Of a DNA stretch of 64,000 nucleotides, positions 52,330 through 62,024 are shown one piece after another. The notes beneath the pieces were generated by a model that saw only the letters and a list, made by a program, of their open reading frames with translations, was not told the origin of the DNA and did no database searches. A program made the position numbers and the translations under genes. This DNA is from Paraburkholderia elongata (lineage in GTDB: Bacteria; Pseudomonadota; Gammaproteobacteria; Burkholderiales; Burkholderiaceae). The first letter of the stretch is position 1, and each line of letters begins with the position of its first letter. The stretch is taken from assembly GCF_013177735.1 (NCBI RefSeq), contig NZ_WOEZ01000195.1:32801-96800 (forward strand), written 5' to 3'.

Positions 52330-52944
52330 ATGACCCCGACACGCGAACACATCACCGGTCTGGTCCTCGCAGGCGGACGCGGCATGCGTATGGGCGGCGT
52401 CGACAAGGGGCTGCAAACGCTGCACGGCGAGCCGCTTGCCGCCCATGTGCTCAAGCGGCTCGCGCCGCAAACCGGCGCCCTGCTGATCAGCGCCAATCGT
52501 CACCCTGACGTCTACAGCGCCCTCGGCGCGCCGTTCGGCGCGAGGGTGCTTGCCGATACCCTACCCGGCTTTCCCGGACCGCTGGCGGGCCTGCTCGCCG
52601 GGCTGCGCGCGGCCGGCACCGCCTATATGCTGAGCGCGCCCTGCGATACCCCCGGACTGCCCGCCGAACTTGCAGGCCGCCTCGCGCAGGCACTCGACTC
52701 GAATCAAGCCGATATCGCGACCGTCACGACCACCGACGCCGACGGCCACGTCTCGCTCCATCCCGTGTTCGCGTTGCTGCGAACGGGTCTCACAGACGAC
52801 CTGGCGGCCTTTCTGGAAGCCGGTGAGCGCAAGGTCCGCGCGTGGTACGCGCGCCACAAGACGGTCGAAGTCGCCTTTACCGACGAGCGCGCGTTTTACA
52901 ATATCAATTCGTTACAAGAACTCGCCGACCTCGAGCGTTGCTGA
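52330..52944 (+). CDS. mobA: Molybdenum cofactor guanylyltransferase MobA
   Basis: 204 residues. Nucleotide-binding signature LVLAGGRGMRMGGVDKGLQ near the N-terminus and metal-binding PCDTPGLPAELA. MobA attaches GMP to molybdopterin, forming the guanine dinucleotide cofactor used by the DMSO reductase family. It follows moaA by 12 bases on the same strand. The end SLQELADLERC is typical. Confidence 0.96.
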   Translation: MTPTREHITGLVLAGGRGMRMGGVDKGLQTLHGEPLAAHVLKRLAPQTGALLISANRHPDVYSALGAPFGARVLADTLPGFPGPLAGLLAGLRAAGTAYMLSAPCDTPGLPAELAGRLAQALDSNQADIATVTTTDADGHVSLHPVFALLRTGLTDDLAAFLEAGERKVRAWYARHKTVEVAFTDERAFYNINSLQELADLERC

Positions 52945-53018
52945 GGCCCCGGTTGAAATCCCGCTCCGGCCGCACGGCAACAGCCGCGACCGCCTCCGGT
53001 CGCGACGCCCAGCCCTTC

Positions 53019-54320
53019 ATGACCACGCTTAACGAATTTTCCCGCTGCGTCGCGCAGTACGATCCTCACGCGCTACCTGTTTCGGCCGCCCAGGCGATCG
53101 TCCGTCAATGGGCAACGCCCGTCACGGCGGTCGAACGCGTGCCCTTGCGCGATGCCCTCGACCGCGTGCTGGCGGCCGACATCGTCTCGCCGATCGACGT
53201 CCCTTCGCACGACAACTCGGCCATGGACGGCTACGCGTTTAATCGTACGGCATTGGCGACGATTGAATCTACAGTCGACTTGACGATCGTCGGCAAAGCG
53301 CTGGCCGGCCATCCGTTCGCGGGCCAGGTCGGCACGACGCAATGCGTACGCGTCATGACGGGCGCCTGCATGCCGGCTGACTGCGACACCGTCGTGCCGC
53401 AGGAGCTTGTCGAGCGCAGCGCCGATTCCACCTCGATCCGGTTTGCGGCCAATGCCCTACGGGCCGGCGCCAACCGGCGCCTCACCGGCGAAGACCTCGT
53501 ACGCGGCCATGCCGCGCTACGCGCCGGCCGCATCATGCGCGCGTCGGATCTCGGTTTGCTGGCTTCGCTCGGCATTGGCGAAGTCAGCGTGCGGCGGCGC
53601 TTGCGCGTCGCATTTTTCTCCACTGGTGACGAATTGCGCTCGCTCGGCGAGCCGCTCGAGCCGGGTTCGGTGTACGACAGCAATCGCTACACGCTGTTTG
53701 CGATGCTCCGGCGCCTGAACATGGATACGCTCGATCTCGGCGTGGTGCGCGACGAGCCCGCCGCGCTCGAAGCCGCGTTGCGCAGCGCCGCGGCCAGTGC
53801 CGACGTGGTGTTGACCTCGGGCGGCGTCTCGGTCGGCGAGGCGGATTTCACCAAGCAATTGCTGCAGACGTTCGGCGACGTCGCGTTCTGGAGTCTCGCG
53901 ATGCGTCCGGGCCGGCCGCTCGCTTTTGGCCGCGTCTGGTCCGGCAACCATCCGGGTCTCGGGCTGCCCGCGCTATTCTTTGGCTTGCCGGGCAATCCAG
54001 TAGCCGTGATGGTGACGTTCTACCAGATCGTGCGCGAAGCGCTGCTACTGATGTCCGGCGCAACGCCGCAGGCACTGCCGCTGTTGCGCGCCGCCAGCCG
54101 CCAGATCATCCGCAAGCGCGCCGGGCGCACCGAGTACCAGCGCGGCGTCGCCGGGCAGGACGCGCACGGTCAATGGCATGTCACGCCAACCGGCTCGCAA
54201 AGCTCCGGCGTGCTCAGTTCGATGAGCGAAGCAAATTGTTTCATCGTTCTCGGGCACGATGAAGCCGATATTGCCGAGGGCGAGCACGTCGATATCATGC
54301 TGTTCGACGGCCTCATCTGA
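53019..54320 (+). CDS. moeA: Molybdopterin molybdenumtransferase MoeA
   Basis: 433 residues from ATG at 53019; the frame upstream to 52842 overlaps mobA. PSHDNSAMDGYAFN is the conserved MoeA front (with catalytic residues), and TSGGVSVGEADFTKQ and FGLPGNPVAVMVTF belong to the MPT-binding domain. MoeA inserts molybdate into adenylated molybdopterin. With moaA and mobA it makes a cofactor operon; moaC, moaD and moaE are not in the window. Confidence 0.96.
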   Translation: MTTLNEFSRCVAQYDPHALPVSAAQAIVRQWATPVTAVERVPLRDALDRVLAADIVSPIDVPSHDNSAMDGYAFNRTALATIESTVDLTIVGKALAGHPFAGQVGTTQCVRVMTGACMPADCDTVVPQELVERSADSTSIRFAANALRAGANRRLTGEDLVRGHAALRAGRIMRASDLGLLASLGIGEVSVRRRLRVAFFSTGDELRSLGEPLEPGSVYDSNRYTLFAMLRRLNMDTLDLGVVRDEPAALEAALRSAAASADVVLTSGGVSVGEADFTKQLLQTFGDVAFWSLAMRPGRPLAFGRVWSGNHPGLGLPALFFGLPGNPVAVMVTFYQIVREALLLMSGATPQALPLLRAASRQIIRKRAGRTEYQRGVAGQDAHGQWHVTPTGSQSSGVLSSMSEANCFIVLGHDEADIAEGEHVDIMLFDGLI

Positions 54321-54412
54321 CGCCCTGACTTGACGCAGCCGAGTTGACGCAATTTTTCGCCGCACATTTGCAGCTTTACCCATTACCACCACGACACACG
54401 GGTTTGACTTAC

Positions 54413-54688
54413 ATGAAAAAACAGATCTCGTTCATTGCACCGGGACAGACGGCCAAAGCGCTCATCCTCGTGTATCTGACATTCTCGGTGCCGATCGTGT
54501 TGCTCGGCGTGCTGGTAGCGTTCATCCGCTACGGCTCGGTCGAATTGAGCACAGTGTTCAGCGCGCTGCTGCTGAACGCGATTCTCGGCTTCATTCTGCT
54601 GTGGATTGCATGCCACGCGTACAACTGGGTGGCGTCACGCTTTGGCGGCATCGAAATCCAGCTGACCGACGCGCCGGAAGAAGCGTAG
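54413..54688 (+). CDS. Small two-helix membrane protein, function unknown
   Basis: 91 residues from ATG at 54413; ATG-less frame upstream is not used. Two hydrophobic helices (about residues 17-39 and 50-70) separated by a short loop, then a short tail ending IEIQLTDAPEEA. I do not recognise a family. It follows moeA by 92 bases, and its stop overlaps the start of the next GNAT gene by one base (TAGTG), so translation is coupled. Confidence 0.75.
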   Translation: MKKQISFIAPGQTAKALILVYLTFSVPIVLLGVLVAFIRYGSVELSTVFSALLLNAILGFILLWIACHAYNWVASRFGGIEIQLTDAPEEA

Positions 54689-55176
54689 TGACCGCGACGA
54701 TCCGCGCTGCGACGGCTGCGGATACCGGCGCAATCTTCGCGCTGACGTACGAGCTGGCTGAATTCGAAAGCCTCACGCACGTATTTGTCGCGACCGAAGA
54801 CGGTTTGCGCGACGCCCTGTTCGGCGCGCGGCCCTCGATCGAAGCGCTGGTGGCGGAAAACGAAGGACGCATCGTCGGCTATGCGCTGTTCTTCCACAAT
54901 TACTCGAGCTTCGCCGGCAAGCGCGGGCTGTATCTCGAAGATGTCTACGTCCAACCGAGTCAGCGCGGCAGCGGTCTGGGCGCCGCGATGCTCGCCCGGC
55001 TGGCGGCGCTGGCAGTCGAGCGGCAGTGCGGACGCTTTGAATGGACCGTGCTCGACTGGAACAAGCAGGCCATTAGCTTCTACGAGAAGATGGGCGCGAC
55101 GGTGATGCCGGATTGGCGTGTCGTGCGCCTGACGGGCGACGCGTTGGAACGACTGGCCGCAGGCGCCGCTTCCTGA
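54688..55176 (+). CDS. GNAT family N-acetyltransferase
   Basis: 162 residues from GTG at 54688, chosen because it immediately overlaps the stop of the gene before. ATIRAATAADTGAIFAL is the usual GNAT front; the acetyl-CoA loop is VQPSQRGSGLGAAMLARLA (Q-x2-G-x-G/A); WNKQAISFYEKMGATVMP follows. It resembles the spermidine/diamine acetyltransferase-like branch (thialysine acetyltransferase), but the substrate is uncertain. Last gene of the rightward group; convergent with rmuC. Confidence 0.9.
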   Translation: MTATIRAATAADTGAIFALTYELAEFESLTHVFVATEDGLRDALFGARPSIEALVAENEGRIVGYALFFHNYSSFAGKRGLYLEDVYVQPSQRGSGLGAAMLARLAALAVERQCGRFEWTVLDWNKQAISFYEKMGATVMPDWRVVRLTGDALERLAAGAAS

Positions 55177-55255
55177 GTACTGCGTCCACCAACCCTTCCC
55201 CCTGAAACCGATCAGCAGCGCCGCGAAAAATCAGTCCGGATAAACTCGTCCGGCT

Positions 55256-56704
55256 CTACTGCTCGTCGGGATCCACACCCGACAACTCATCGCCAAGCAA
55301 CCCGCTCGCCTCTTCGCCCGGCAATGCCTCGACGTCACGCAGCTTGCGATTCATGACGCGGGTGCGCGTTTCCGCGGCTTCGATCGAACGCGTGACGGTT
55401 TCAAGCTGCGCCTTGGTCTTTGCCAGCACGTCGCCGAATTTGCCAAACTCCGTTTTCACCGCGCCGAGCACTTGCCACACCTCGCTCGACCGCTTCTCGA
55501 TCGCCAGCGTGCGGAAACCCATCTGCAAACTATTGAGCAAGGCGGTGAGGGTGGTCGGGCCGGCAATCGTCACGCGGTAGTCGCGTTGCAATTGGTCCGT
55601 CAGGCCCGGCCGACGCAGGACTTCCGCATATAGGCCTTCGGTTGGCAGGAACAACAACGAGAAATCAGTGGTGTGCGGCGGCGACACATACTTTTCCGCG
55701 ATCGTGCGCGCCTCGGCGCGTATCCGCGCTTCGAGCGCGCGCGACGCCTCCTCCACCGCAACGGGATCGGCACGTTCCTGTGCCTCGATCAGCCGTTCGT
55801 AATCTTCGCGCGGGAACTTGGCGTCGATGGGCAACCAGACCGGCGTGGCAGGACCACCCGCCTCCGCACGGCCCGGCAGTTTGATCGCGAATTCAACGCG
55901 ATCGGCGCTCTTCGGCACCGTCGCGACGTTCTTCGCGTATTGATCCGCTGTGAGCAGTTGTTCGAGCAATGCCTCGAGCTGCACTTCACCCCATGTGCCG
56001 CGCGTCCTGACGTTGGTGAGCACCTTTTTCAGATCGCCGACGCCCGCAGCCAGCGTCTGCATTTCACCGAGACCGCGATGCACCTGCTCCAGCCGGTCCG
56101 ACACCAGCTTGAACGACTCGCCCAAACGCTGTTCGAGCGTGGCGTGCAGTTTTTCGTCGACGGTGCGGCGCATTTCTTCGAGCTTGGTCGAGTTGTTCGC
56201 CTCGATGTCTTTCAACCGCTGCTCGATGGTGGCACGCACCTCGGCGAAGCGGCGATCGTTCGCCTCGGTGAGTTGACCCAGTTGCAAGGTCAGCGTTTCG
56301 CCGAACTGCTTGAGCGTGCGCCCTTGCTCATCGCGTGCCTGTTGCGCCTGCTGCTGCAGGCTGTGACGCACCGCGTCGAGCTGCTGCGCGAAGCCGTCGA
56401 TCTTGCCACCCTGCACCGTCGTCATACTGCTGAATTGCGATGCCAGCGTTTGCTGAAAGTGCGCGAACCCACTGCTCTGCTCGGTACGCGAAACGCGCGC
56501 CGTTTCCGTGATGTCATTGCGCAGTTGCCGCTCGAGCCGCTCATAGGCATGCGACTGCGCATCTGCCGCTGCGTCGATGCGCTCGCTGAGAATCTCGAAC
56601 TGCTCGTTTTCGTCAGCGCGGCTATGGCCGCGCGTCAGCAATGCCAATGCGATGACCAATGCGACCGCCAGCACTGCAACGGCCGCCATCAGAATCATTG
56701 TCAT
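55256..56704 (-). CDS. rmuC: DNA recombination protein RmuC
   Basis: 482 residues. An N-terminal membrane anchor (about residues 3-23), then a long coiled coil of about 180 residues and the RmuC nuclease-like domain with VRTRGTWGEVQLEALLEQLL and AKFPREDYERLIEAQE. RmuC limits recombination at inverted repeats and is proposed to be a nuclease. The start overlaps the stop of the upstream dehydrogenase gene by four bases, so the two are coupled. The last 45 residues are acidic. Confidence 0.94.
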   Translation of the reverse strand: MTMILMAAVAVLAVALVIALALLTRGHSRADENEQFEILSERIDAAADAQSHAYERLERQLRNDITETARVSRTEQSSGFAHFQQTLASQFSSMTTVQGGKIDGFAQQLDAVRHSLQQQAQQARDEQGRTLKQFGETLTLQLGQLTEANDRRFAEVRATIEQRLKDIEANNSTKLEEMRRTVDEKLHATLEQRLGESFKLVSDRLEQVHRGLGEMQTLAAGVGDLKKVLTNVRTRGTWGEVQLEALLEQLLTADQYAKNVATVPKSADRVEFAIKLPGRAEAGGPATPVWLPIDAKFPREDYERLIEAQERADPVAVEEASRALEARIRAEARTIAEKYVSPPHTTDFSLLFLPTEGLYAEVLRRPGLTDQLQRDYRVTIAGPTTLTALLNSLQMGFRTLAIEKRSSEVWQVLGAVKTEFGKFGDVLAKTKAQLETVTRSIEAAETRTRVMNRKLRDVEALPGEEASGLLGDELSGVDPDEQ

Positions 56705-57690
56705 GAACGCGCCTTGCCGATGACCTCGGGGTTGATCGGATTCGGCGGACGGCCGGCGCGCGGACCTTCACCCAGTGCTGCGATCAGATTGTCCGCAGCG
56801 AGGTTCGCCATGGCGCGGCGCGTTGCTTCGGTCGCGCTGGCAATGTGCGGCGTCAGTACGACATTCGGCACGGTCAGCAGATCCGGATTCAGATTCGGCT
56901 CGCCTTCGTAGACATCCAGACCCGCTGCGGCGATCTGATTCGTGCGCAGCGCCTCGACCAGCGCCGCATCGTCGACGATACCCCCGCGTGCGATGTTGGT
57001 AAGCGTCGCAGTCGGCTTCATCTGCGCGAGCTCGGCCGCGCCGATCGTGTGATGGTTTTCCTTCGTGTAAGGCAAGACGAGCACCACGTGATCGGCGCGC
57101 TGCAGCAGGTCCTGCTTGGACGCGTATTCCGCGTTCAACTCCGCCTCGATCTCCGGCGCGACGCGCGAACGGTTGTGATAGATCACCTGCATGTTGAAGC
57201 CCTTCGCGCGACGCGCCAGCGCCTGTCCGATCCGGCCCATGCCGATCACGCCGAGCGTCGAGCCGTAGATGTCGCTGCCGAGAAAGCCGTCATAGGTCCA
57301 CTTCTGCCATTTGCCCGCGCGCAGCCAGTGTTCCGATTCGGCGATGCGGCGCGCCGCGGCCATCATCAGTGCCCAGCCGAAGTCGGCGGTAGATTCGTTC
57401 AGCACGTCCGGCGTATTGGTGCCGAGTACGTTCGCCGCGTTGAACGCGGCCATGTCGAAGTTGTTGTAGCCCACCGCCATGTTCGACACCACGCGCAGAC
57501 GCGGCGCCGCTGCGAGCGCCGCCGCACCGACCGGATCACCCGCGGTCAACGCGCCGTCTTTATCCACGAGACGGCGTGTCAATTCCTCCGCGGACAACAC
57601 GTCGCCCTGGTGCCAGTCGACGTCGAAATACTGTTTGAGCCGTTCGATCACATCGGGAAAGATCGGACGGGCGACGAGGATCTTCTGCAT
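56701..57690 (-). CDS. D-2-hydroxyacid dehydrogenase, glyoxylate/hydroxypyruvate reductase type
   Basis: 329 residues. The NAD(P)-binding motif is GVIGMGRIGQALARRAKG; catalytic Arg is in NIARGGIVDDAAL, Glu in DVYEGEPNLNPDLL and His in LTPHIASATEA. The start MQKILVARPIFPDVIERLKQ is clear. The best match by family is GhrB-type glyoxylate/hydroxypyruvate reductase, which lowers glyoxylate to glycolate; other 2-keto acids are possible. It lies between the antiporter gene and rmuC on one strand. Confidence 0.93.
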   Translation of the reverse strand: MQKILVARPIFPDVIERLKQYFDVDWHQGDVLSAEELTRRLVDKDGALTAGDPVGAAALAAAPRLRVVSNMAVGYNNFDMAAFNAANVLGTNTPDVLNESTADFGWALMMAAARRIAESEHWLRAGKWQKWTYDGFLGSDIYGSTLGVIGMGRIGQALARRAKGFNMQVIYHNRSRVAPEIEAELNAEYASKQDLLQRADHVVLVLPYTKENHHTIGAAELAQMKPTATLTNIARGGIVDDAALVEALRTNQIAAAGLDVYEGEPNLNPDLLTVPNVVLTPHIASATEATRRAMANLAADNLIAALGEGPRAGRPPNPINPEVIGKARS

Positions 57691-57757
57691 TGCAATTCTC
57701 CGAATAGCGCGTCGAGTTCAATTGCCTCGGCATCAAAATAAGCGTGAAACCCAGCCG

Positions 57758-59185
57758 TCAAAAAAACAGCCCGCCGGTGACGAGAAACAGCGGGATGAGC
57801 ACCACAACCGACCAGCCGAGATACGCGAAAAAGCTCGGCATGCGAACGCCGCGCGATTCCGCGATCGCTTTCACCATGAAATTCGGCGCATTGCCGATAT
57901 ACGTGTTGGCGCCCATGAACACCGCGCCGGCCGAGATCGCCGCGAGCGTGGTGGCGCCGGTGGTCATCAGCGTCTGCGCGTCGCCGCCGGCCAGGTTGAA
58001 GAACACCAGGTAGGTCGGTGCATTGTCGAGAAACGACGATAGCAGGCCGGTCGCCCAGAAGTACATCATGTCGTGCGGCTGGCCGGACGGATTAACCAGA
58101 TGGACGATGCCGGCAAACGCGCCCGCCTCGCCGGCACGCAGGATCGTGATGACCGGTGCGATCGTCACGAAGATACCGGCAAACAGTTTGGCGACCTCTT
58201 CGATCGGCGCCCAGTTGAAGTCATTGCCCGCGCGTGCCGCGCGCGGCGTCAGCGCCAGCGAGAGAAAGGTGACACCGATCAGCGCGACATCGCGCACGGC
58301 ATTTTGCAACGCGACGTGCGTACCAAAGACGTCGAACACGACGTCCGACTTCCAGAGTCCGCTCATCAAAACCAGCGCGATCACGGCGGCGAGAAGTACG
58401 AAGTTGATCTTGCCGTCGATGCCCAGCGGCGGCGAATCGGGCGTCGGATCGAGAAAGCGCGAGCGCTCTTCTTCACGCCGATGAAAATAGTACGAGTCCA
58501 ATGCATAGAACGCGGCCAACAGCACGACGCAAACGAACAGCATCGGCAACGCCAGATGCGTGGTGGTCCAGAAAAAACTGACACCTTGCAGGAAGCCGAG
58601 AAAGAGCGGCGGGTCGCCGAGCGGCGACAACGAACCGCCCGCGTTTGCTACCAGAAAGATGAAGAACACCACGACATGAACGACATGCTTGCGGTTGTCG
58701 TTGGCGCGCAGCAATGGGCGGATCAGCAGCATCGCCGCGCCAGTCGTACCCATGATGCTGGCCAACAAGGTACCCAGCGCGAGAATTGCGGTATTCAGCC
58801 GCGGCGTGCCATGCAGATTGCCGCGCACACAGATGCCGCCTGCGACCGTATAGAGCGCCGTCAACAACACGATGAACGGGATATATTCTTCGAGCACCGC
58901 ATGGACCAGCGTACCGAATGCAATGCCCGTACCGAAGGTAAGCGCAAACGGCACCAGGAACAGTAGCGCCCACACTGCCGCGATCTTGCCGAAATGGTGA
59001 TGCCAGAATGCCGGCACGACCAGCGGGAACACCGCGATCGACAACAACACGCCCGCAAACGGCAGACCCCACAGCGCCGACAAAGTCGCGCGGTCGAGCG
59101 TAGCCGCCGAGGCCAGTCGAGGCCAAACCGCCAGCGTCAGTGCAGCGGCGAGCACCATGCTCGACCCTACGGCATGTCGTTTCAT
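57758..59185 (-). CDS. NhaD-like sodium/proton antiporter family membrane protein
   Basis: 475 residues from ATG at 59185; the frame to 59263 overlaps lutC. An N-terminal cleavable or anchor segment, then about twelve hydrophobic helices. It resembles the NhaD/CitMHS group of the ion transporter superfamily, with FLVANAGGSLSPLGDPPLFL and the second repeat containing SSFLDNAPTYLVFFNLAGG, the paired re-entrant motifs that bind ion. Substrate is likely Na+ or Li+ against H+, or a dicarboxylate; sequence does not decide. Neighbours are lutC and a hydroxyacid dehydrogenase. Confidence 0.88.
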   Translation of the reverse strand: MKRHAVGSSMVLAAALTLAVWPRLASAATLDRATLSALWGLPFAGVLLSIAVFPLVVPAFWHHHFGKIAAVWALLFLVPFALTFGTGIAFGTLVHAVLEEYIPFIVLLTALYTVAGGICVRGNLHGTPRLNTAILALGTLLASIMGTTGAAMLLIRPLLRANDNRKHVVHVVVFFIFLVANAGGSLSPLGDPPLFLGFLQGVSFFWTTTHLALPMLFVCVVLLAAFYALDSYYFHRREEERSRFLDPTPDSPPLGIDGKINFVLLAAVIALVLMSGLWKSDVVFDVFGTHVALQNAVRDVALIGVTFLSLALTPRAARAGNDFNWAPIEEVAKLFAGIFVTIAPVITILRAGEAGAFAGIVHLVNPSGQPHDMMYFWATGLLSSFLDNAPTYLVFFNLAGGDAQTLMTTGATTLAAISAGAVFMGANTYIGNAPNFMVKAIAESRGVRMPSFFAYLGWSVVVLIPLFLVTGGLFF

Positions 59186-59252
59186 ATTTTTGAAGTCCTT
59201 GTTACCGCGGGCGACAGTGCACGCCGCGAAGAGACACCGACGCTCGTCGCGC

Positions 59253-59915
59253 TCAGGCGCCACGCACGACGATCACATGCACCCGATAAGGTCCATGTGC
59301 GCCAAGCACGATAGTCTGTTCGATGTCACCGGTGCGCGACGGCCCGGAGACGAAATTGACCGCACGCGGAAGTTCACCGCGTTCGCTGCGGATCAGCCCG
59401 AACGCCTCCTCATGCCCTGAGACGATGCGCGACGCCGGCACGATCGCTATATGCGTTTCCGGCAGCAAGCCTGCCGATGCGTAGGTTTCCGGCCCGGACA
59501 ATAGAACGAGGGTGCCCGTCTCCGCGGTCGCACAGAAGCAGCCGGTGAGCCCGACCACGTCGCCGTCTTCAGGTTTGCGGAATTCGACGTTGAGGCCAGC
59601 TTCGGCCCATGGCAGGTCTTGCAGGGTTTGCCATGCGATTGCCTGCAGCGGCAAAGCGTGTTCAGTGAGGTAGCGATGCGCGGCGGACGGCACCTCGCTC
59701 AGCGTTTCGACCGTATCGACAGTAGTCGCCATTTTCTGCGCTTCTTCGATGAAGCGCGTGGTCAGATCGGCCGGCATCTCCGGACGCGGGCCTTGGGGAT
59801 GGCGCGCCAGATAATCCGCAGCCGCCTCGCGCTCCGAAGCGGACGGCTCAGGCTCGCGCCCCTGCGCTGCGCGGATGCGCGCCAGGATGTTACGGCGGGC
59901 AATCGATGTATCCAT
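59253..59915 (-). CDS. lutC: LutC/YkgG family protein (LUD domain)
   Basis: 220 residues. A LUD domain of the LutC branch, with the characteristic GCFCATAETGTLVLLSGPET near the middle and VSGPSRTGDIEQTIVLGAHG near the C-terminus. LutC works with LutA and LutB in an iron-sulfur L-lactate dehydrogenase complex; neither lutA nor lutB is next to it in the window, so it is an orphan or its partners are elsewhere. It is 67 bases upstream of the antiporter gene. Confidence 0.9.
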   Translation of the reverse strand: MDTSIARRNILARIRAAQGREPEPSASEREAAADYLARHPQGPRPEMPADLTTRFIEEAQKMATTVDTVETLSEVPSAAHRYLTEHALPLQAIAWQTLQDLPWAEAGLNVEFRKPEDGDVVGLTGCFCATAETGTLVLLSGPETYASAGLLPETHIAIVPASRIVSGHEEAFGLIRSERGELPRAVNFVSGPSRTGDIEQTIVLGAHGPYRVHVIVVRGA

Positions 59916-60107
59916 ATGCGAAATCCTCGTGTCGACAGCCGTGCGATATGGCGAGGATTATACCGGCCACCCTGCGCGCGAATACCCTGACCGAACGGCC
60001 TATGGCCGCATATCGGCTACGTATCGAGCACGCGGCAAGCGTGATCTCCGTGAGGTATCGGCACCTGAGTTGCACATAAGTCGCATGTGAGCCGCGCGGG
60101 TGCCGCA

Positions 60108-61304
60108 TTACTTCGCAGCGTCTTCCTCGGGCTGCGCAATGCCGAACACCTGACGCAGATACGCGAGATAGGCTTTGTCTTCGCACATGTTCTTGCCCGG
60201 CGAATCCGACAGCTTCGCCACCGGCTGGCCGTTGCAGCGAACCATCTTGATGACGATCTGCAACGGGTTGTAGCCCAGATCGTTTGTCAGATTGGTTCCT
60301 ACGCCGAATGCCAGCTTGCAGCGGCCGCGGAAACGCTCGTACAGTTGCAGCACCTTCGGAATGTCGAGCGCGTCGGAGAACACGAGGATCTTGGTGCGCG
60401 GGTCGCAGCGGTTGGCCTCGTAGTGCTTGAGCAGGCGCTCGCCCCAGTCGAACGGATCGCCGGAATCGTGGCGCGCGCCGTCGAACAGCTTGCAGAAGTA
60501 CATGTCGAAGTCGCGCAGGAACGCCTCCATGCCGTACACGTCCGACAGGGCAATACCCAGGTCGCCGCGATACTCCTTCGCCCACATCTCGAAGCCGAAG
60601 ATCTGCGAATCGCGCAGCCGCGGACCGAGCGCCTGGCACGCCTGCAGGTATTCATGCGCCATCGTGCCGAGCGGCGTGAGGCTGTGCTTCATCGCGTAGA
60701 AGACGTTGCTGGTGCCGGCGAATTGTTCGCCGAGGCCGTCTTTCAGCGTGAGGATCACTTCTTCGTGCCATTGCTTCGAGAAGCGGCGGCGCGTGCCGTA
60801 GTCGGCGATCTTGCAGTCGGCGAATTCCGGGCGCGCGCCCAGCAGCTTGATCTTTTCGACGAGGCGGCCCCGCCCCTCGCTGTAATCGGGTTTCTGCTGG
60901 GTGTTGCGGAAATAGACCTCGTTGACGATCGCGAGCATCGGGATTTCGAACAGGATCGTGTGTAGCCACGGCCCCTTGATCTCGATATCGATTTCGCCAT
61001 TGCCCTTCGGCGACGGTTCGATCGAAATGTATTTCTCGTTCAGATGGAACAGCGCGAGAAACTCGATGAAGTCGCCCTTGATGAAGCGCATGCGCCGCAG
61101 GTAATCGAGCTCGTCGTCGGTGAAGCGCAGATCGCAGAGCTTGCGCACTTCATCGCGAATCTCGCCGATATACGGCACGAGATCGACATTCGGCGTGCGG
61201 CAGCGAAACCGGTACTCGACATTCGCCGCGGGAAAGTGATGCAACACCACTTGCATCATCGTGAACTTGTACAGATCGGTGTCGAGCAGCGAAGTAATAA
61301 TCAT
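60108..61304 (-). CDS. pncB: Nicotinate phosphoribosyltransferase PncB
   Basis: 398 residues, same size as E. coli PncB. Start MIITSLLDTDLYKFTMMQVV is diagnostic, followed by VEYRFRCRT and the phosphate/PRPP-binding segments (GTSNVFYAMKHSLTPLGTMA, RHDSGDPFDWGERLLKHYEA). PncB makes nicotinate mononucleotide from nicotinate and PRPP with ATP use, in the Preiss-Handler route to NAD. The phosphorylated His is expected in KHSLTP. It is monocistronic and divergent from fdxA. Confidence 0.96.
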   Translation of the reverse strand: MIITSLLDTDLYKFTMMQVVLHHFPAANVEYRFRCRTPNVDLVPYIGEIRDEVRKLCDLRFTDDELDYLRRMRFIKGDFIEFLALFHLNEKYISIEPSPKGNGEIDIEIKGPWLHTILFEIPMLAIVNEVYFRNTQQKPDYSEGRGRLVEKIKLLGARPEFADCKIADYGTRRRFSKQWHEEVILTLKDGLGEQFAGTSNVFYAMKHSLTPLGTMAHEYLQACQALGPRLRDSQIFGFEMWAKEYRGDLGIALSDVYGMEAFLRDFDMYFCKLFDGARHDSGDPFDWGERLLKHYEANRCDPRTKILVFSDALDIPKVLQLYERFRGRCKLAFGVGTNLTNDLGYNPLQIVIKMVRCNGQPVAKLSDSPGKNMCEDKAYLAYLRQVFGIAQPEEDAAK

Positions 61305-61584
61305 GATGGTGCGAACTGGACTGCAGGAAAAACGGAAGGCTTGGCTCGACCAAACGCGTCAACCCATGCGCGTGCGGTGCGCCCCGTGCGCGCCGACTTG
61401 ACGCATGTTACCCGAATGCGCCCGGATTCAGCGTGCCGGCGGGCGGCTCTCGCCGGACGCCATAAACTAATCACGAAAACGTATAAAAGCCATTGCCCGA
61501 TGCTGCATGCGGCTCTTGACGTTACGTTACAATATCCCTTTTGGCGTTTCGCCTTCCCTGATTCCGCATGCAGGAGCTGCCTGA

Positions 61585-61908
61585 ATGACTCACGTTGTGA
61601 CCGAAAGCTGCATCAAGTGCCGCTATACCGACTGCGTCGATGTGTGCCCGGTGGACTGCTTTCGCGAAGGTCCCAACTTCCTCGCGATCGACCCCGATGA
61701 ATGCATCGACTGCGCTGTGTGCGTGGCCGAGTGCCCGGTGAATGCCATTTATGCCGAAGAAGACGTGCCGGGCGACCAGCAGAACTTCATCGAGCTGAAT
61801 GCCGATCTGGCGAAGAACTGGCCGAGCATCACCAAGACCAAGGCGCCGCTGCCGGAAGCCGACGAATTCAAGGACGTGAAGGAAAAGCTGGCCCTGCTCG
61901 CACGCTGA
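61585..61908 (+). CDS. fdxA: 7Fe ferredoxin (FdxA)
   Basis: 107 residues from ATG at 61585. It closely follows the Azotobacter FdI pattern: ESCIKCRYTDCVDVCPVDCF provides the 3Fe-4S ligands with one 4Fe-4S Cys, and DECIDCAVCVAECPVNAI the rest. The C-terminal 45 residues (ending KEKLALLAR) are typical of the family. It transfers electrons at low potential in the cytoplasm. It is divergent from pncB and followed by tRNA-Asn genes with their own promoter. Confidence 0.96.
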   Translation: MTHVVTESCIKCRYTDCVDVCPVDCFREGPNFLAIDPDECIDCAVCVAECPVNAIYAEEDVPGDQQNFIELNADLAKNWPSITKTKAPLPEADEFKDVKEKLALLAR

Positions 61909-61969
61909 GCGGCGCGGCCTGTCACCCGCCTTGCCAAATTCGACGCAAATCGAGATGAACGCAAGGTAT

Positions 61970-61998
61970 TGACAGGTGCTTAAGCTGCCCCTACAATT
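61970..61998 (+). promoter_or_regulatory. Consensus sigma-70 promoter for tRNA-Asn
   Basis: TTGACA (61970-61975), 17 bases, TACAAT (61993-61998), differing from full consensus at one -10 base. The tRNA-Asn 5' end is 27 bases after the -10, so transcription starts only a few bases of leader upstream. Confidence 0.85.
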
Positions 61999-62024
61999 TC
62001 GTTTCTCTGCTGTTGTTGTTCTGT

